DNA of 64,000 nucleotides from Candidatus Poribacteria bacterium. GTDB lineage: Bacteria; Poribacteria; WGA-4E; WGA-3G. This document shows positions 63,201 to 64,000 of this stretch, piece by piece. The notes beneath the pieces are model-generated. The model worked only from the letters and a program-made list of their open reading frames with translations. It was not told the origin of the DNA and ran no database searches. The stretch lies in assembly GCA_022827185.1 (NCBI GenBank), contig JAJDTM010000028.1, forward strand, positions 62,001 through 126,000, in the 5' to 3' direction. Position numbers and translations under genes: made by a program. Every line of letters begins with the position of its first letter. Positions within the stretch are counted from its first letter, which is position 1.

Positions 63201-64000
63201 ATCTCTTAAGACAATTAAGGATATTACGACCGATACGCGTGTGACCATCAAGTATAGCAGTATCGACTTCAAAACCGTAAAAGAAAAACGACAGTATCGG
63301 GTTCGCATTAAAGAGATTGATGCCGATTGGCGCGAACCGACACTATCGGATACGTTCAATATCAGTTTTGATAAACCGGGCACTTATACTTTTGAGGTCG
63401 TTGCGATTGACCGGGACTTAAACTATTCCGCCCCTGCGCGTCTAACATTGACTGTTGTGTTACCGTGGTATCAAAACAAGTGGATTTTCTATCCTGTAGG
63501 CGGCGCGATTGTTGTGTTAATGTTGCTTTGCGGCATTTTGGCGTATCGCTACTACCAGCAGCGTCAACAAGTTTTAGCCTATCAGCGGGAAGCGGTCTCC
63601 GAACTTGCTGATGCGCGGGAGATGCAGACGGGGTTAATCCCGCAAACGGCACCTGTAGTGCCGGGGTTTGAAATTGCAGGTGTCTGTAACTCCGCGCGCA
63701 CCGTCAGCGGGGATTTCTTTGACTATGTTCCACTTAGTAACGGTACGCTCGCCGTTGTGTTGGCAGATGTTACTGGAAAAGGTATGAAAGGTGCGATGAA
63801 CGCTGTTTTATCTTCGGGGGCACTTCATTCTGTGGCGCAGTTGGAGGTGTCTCCATCTGAAATGTTGCGGGCACTGAACAACAATCTTTATCCTCGATTT
63901 CAACGGTATACCAATTGTGCAATGGCGATATTGACGATTGACCCAAATGATAAGACGTTTAAATATGCCAACGCCGGTATCCCTTATCCTACTATCAAGC
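60289..64000 (+). CDS. Large membrane sensor with two-component-type propellers and SpoIIE-like phosphatase, 3' partial
   Basis: The start at ATG 60289 follows GGAGA. The frame is open to the window end, with at least 1237 residues. A signal peptide (VFLSLYVTVAHAQ, residues 11-23) comes first. A PA14- or sugar-binding-like part follows, then carboxypeptidase-regulatory-like domains near residues 190-350. Next come about fourteen Reg_prop repeats (LWFGTxxGVSRYDGEKFTNF type), a Y_Y_Y-like domain near 945-1055, and a membrane helix near 1065-1085. A PP2C SpoIIE-type phosphatase begins at about 1105 (VSGDFFDYV; LADVTGKGMKGA). It probably signals from the periplasm to a cytoplasmic partner-switching system. 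Confidence 0.88.
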   Translation, partial: MRKLFSARCWILVFLSLYVTVAHAQDSVPTHPVDGTFIKEWLVLGPFFPEDLETDFLASVNGEASVNPKPGDTVTTAEGKTLTWTVYRSEGNLINLLHAVGNHREAVCYTFCLLESDQSGDGEMLVGSDDGVAVFLNGHKVHTQPVRRPIVVDEDRVAVSLRSGKNRCLMKISNGYQNWALTARVFPPTRAVIAGVIANETGKTLSNATVHLWQGRTLIAKTETDSKGNYQFLVYPASGSYDLQATHGDRGNWKMGVRLSAGARVNMHLTLQKAISISGHLLTLDNTPHVGVLVEALSLGESGPRQRRVTTLSDKVGRYKFINLEPGSYQLRCHTPDAYSSFQNIIVSVSPEKTENIVFSFPPFEHGTWKNYTYLDGLGDNYIESIYQDREGFLWFGTLSGVSRYDGEKFTNFTMDEGLASNSIRSIHEDKVGHLWFGTSDVGVSRYDGEKFTNFTMDEGLVSNFVRAIHRDREGLLWFGTNGGVSRYDGEKFTNFTTDEGLVSNSIRAIHEDKAGHLWIGTWEVGVSRYDGEKFTNFTTDEGLVSNSVAAIHQDREGYIWFGTNGGVSRYDGEKFTNFTTDEGLPSNFVLSIHEDKAGHLWFGTWGGGVSRYNGEKFINFTMGTGPASNSVSVIHQDRGGYIWFGTRGNGLSQYDSSSVINFTTADGLVSNYVYTIYQDREGHIWFGTDGGISQYDGEKFINFTTDAGLAQDFINSIYQDRKGFLWFGTDGGVSQYDGEKFVNFTTDDGLPVKSVWVIHQDREGYIWFGTGGGGVSQYDGEKFVNFTTDDGLAENYVISIYQDREDFLWFGTQNGGVSRYDGNKFVNFTTDDGLASNFIRSIHEDKTGHLWVGTVGGDGASRYDGEKFVNFTTHEGLVQNDVTSIYQDREGLLWFGTLSGGVSRYDGTSWVSLDTRDGLINNQISKIYQDSDGRLWFATPEGVSQYNPNRVPPRVRIVSVQSHKTSAQTESLKTIKDITTDTRVTIKYSSIDFKTVKEKRQYRVRIKEIDADWREPTLSDTFNISFDKPGTYTFEVVAIDRDLNYSAPARLTLTVVLPWYQNKWIFYPVGGAIVVLMLLCGILAYRYYQQRQQVLAYQREAVSELADAREMQTGLIPQTAPVVPGFEIAGVCNSARTVSGDFFDYVPLSNGTLAVVLADVTGKGMKGAMNAVLSSGALHSVAQLEVSPSEMLRALNNNLYPRFQRYTNCAMAILTIDPNDKTFKYANAGIPYPTIK

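Overview
This window looks like a chromosome fragment of an uncultured bacterium close to Candidatus Poribacteria, with some planctomycete-like traits. That assignment is an inference from gene content. The window has secreted WD40 proteins ending in dockerin and FlgD-like modules with a shared NYPNPFNPETWIPY signature. It also has two sulfatases, a PhyH-type dioxygenase, a DUF1549/DUF1553 plus DUF1501 plus PPC-domain cluster, planctomycete-type cytochrome c motifs, and many short repeated elements between genes. No rRNA, tRNA, CRISPR array or intact insertion sequence was seen.

Layout. 1-4500: amino-acid ABC importer of the Aap type, with the binding protein cut by the window edge. 4494-11095: small metabolic genes, a nuclease-like gene broken by a frameshift, a two-gene ATPase plus DUF4276 (Toprim-like) unit that may be a defence module, a sulfatase and a Uma2 nuclease. 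11143-16312: an archaeal-type pantoate kinase-like GHMP protein, a large membrane protein, a PfkB sugar kinase and a lone ABC ATPase. 16769-22057: two tandem secreted WD40-dockerin proteins, the first behind a consensus sigma-54 promoter. 22169-37165 is almost all on the minus strand: tgt, the PPC/DUF1501/DUF1549 set, a WD40 protein, a ThuA-like protein, a DNA methyltransferase, a 30-residue membrane peptide, a second sulfatase, a coiled-coil protein, and a cytochrome-WD40 gene that reads through an in-frame TGA into a heavy-metal-associated (HMA) domain. 37800-47433: YceI, membrane and Ycf48-like proteins, a ribbon-helix-helix/esterase operon, a zinc ribbon and a phosphodiesterase. 47631-64000: three paralogous ECF sigma factors with different C-terminal modules, permeases, another WD40 protein and a large sensor with a SpoIIE-type phosphatase.

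Two features stand out. First, the minus-strand gene at 35567-37165 appears to encode a selenoprotein. A TGA replaces the first cysteine of the GMTCxxC metal motif of a complete HMA domain, and a SECIS-like hairpin lies just inside the reading frame after it. Second, one ECF sigma factor (47631-49361) is fused in frame to a full-length DNA polymerase III beta clamp. Its two sigma paralogues are fused, at exactly the same residue (Met209), to a winged-helix-like module. All three junctions carry an internal ribosome binding site and ATG, and all three genes share a conserved ECF-like promoter. This suggests autoregulated genes that each make a long sigma fusion and a free C-terminal protein.

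Other regulatory signals are unusually clear: consensus sigma-70 promoters at 37708, 45509 and (minus strand) 45245, and sigma-54 promoters at 16702 and 39655. A family of roughly 90-170 bp MITE-like elements with a C-rich central hairpin occurs five times, always in the same orientation.
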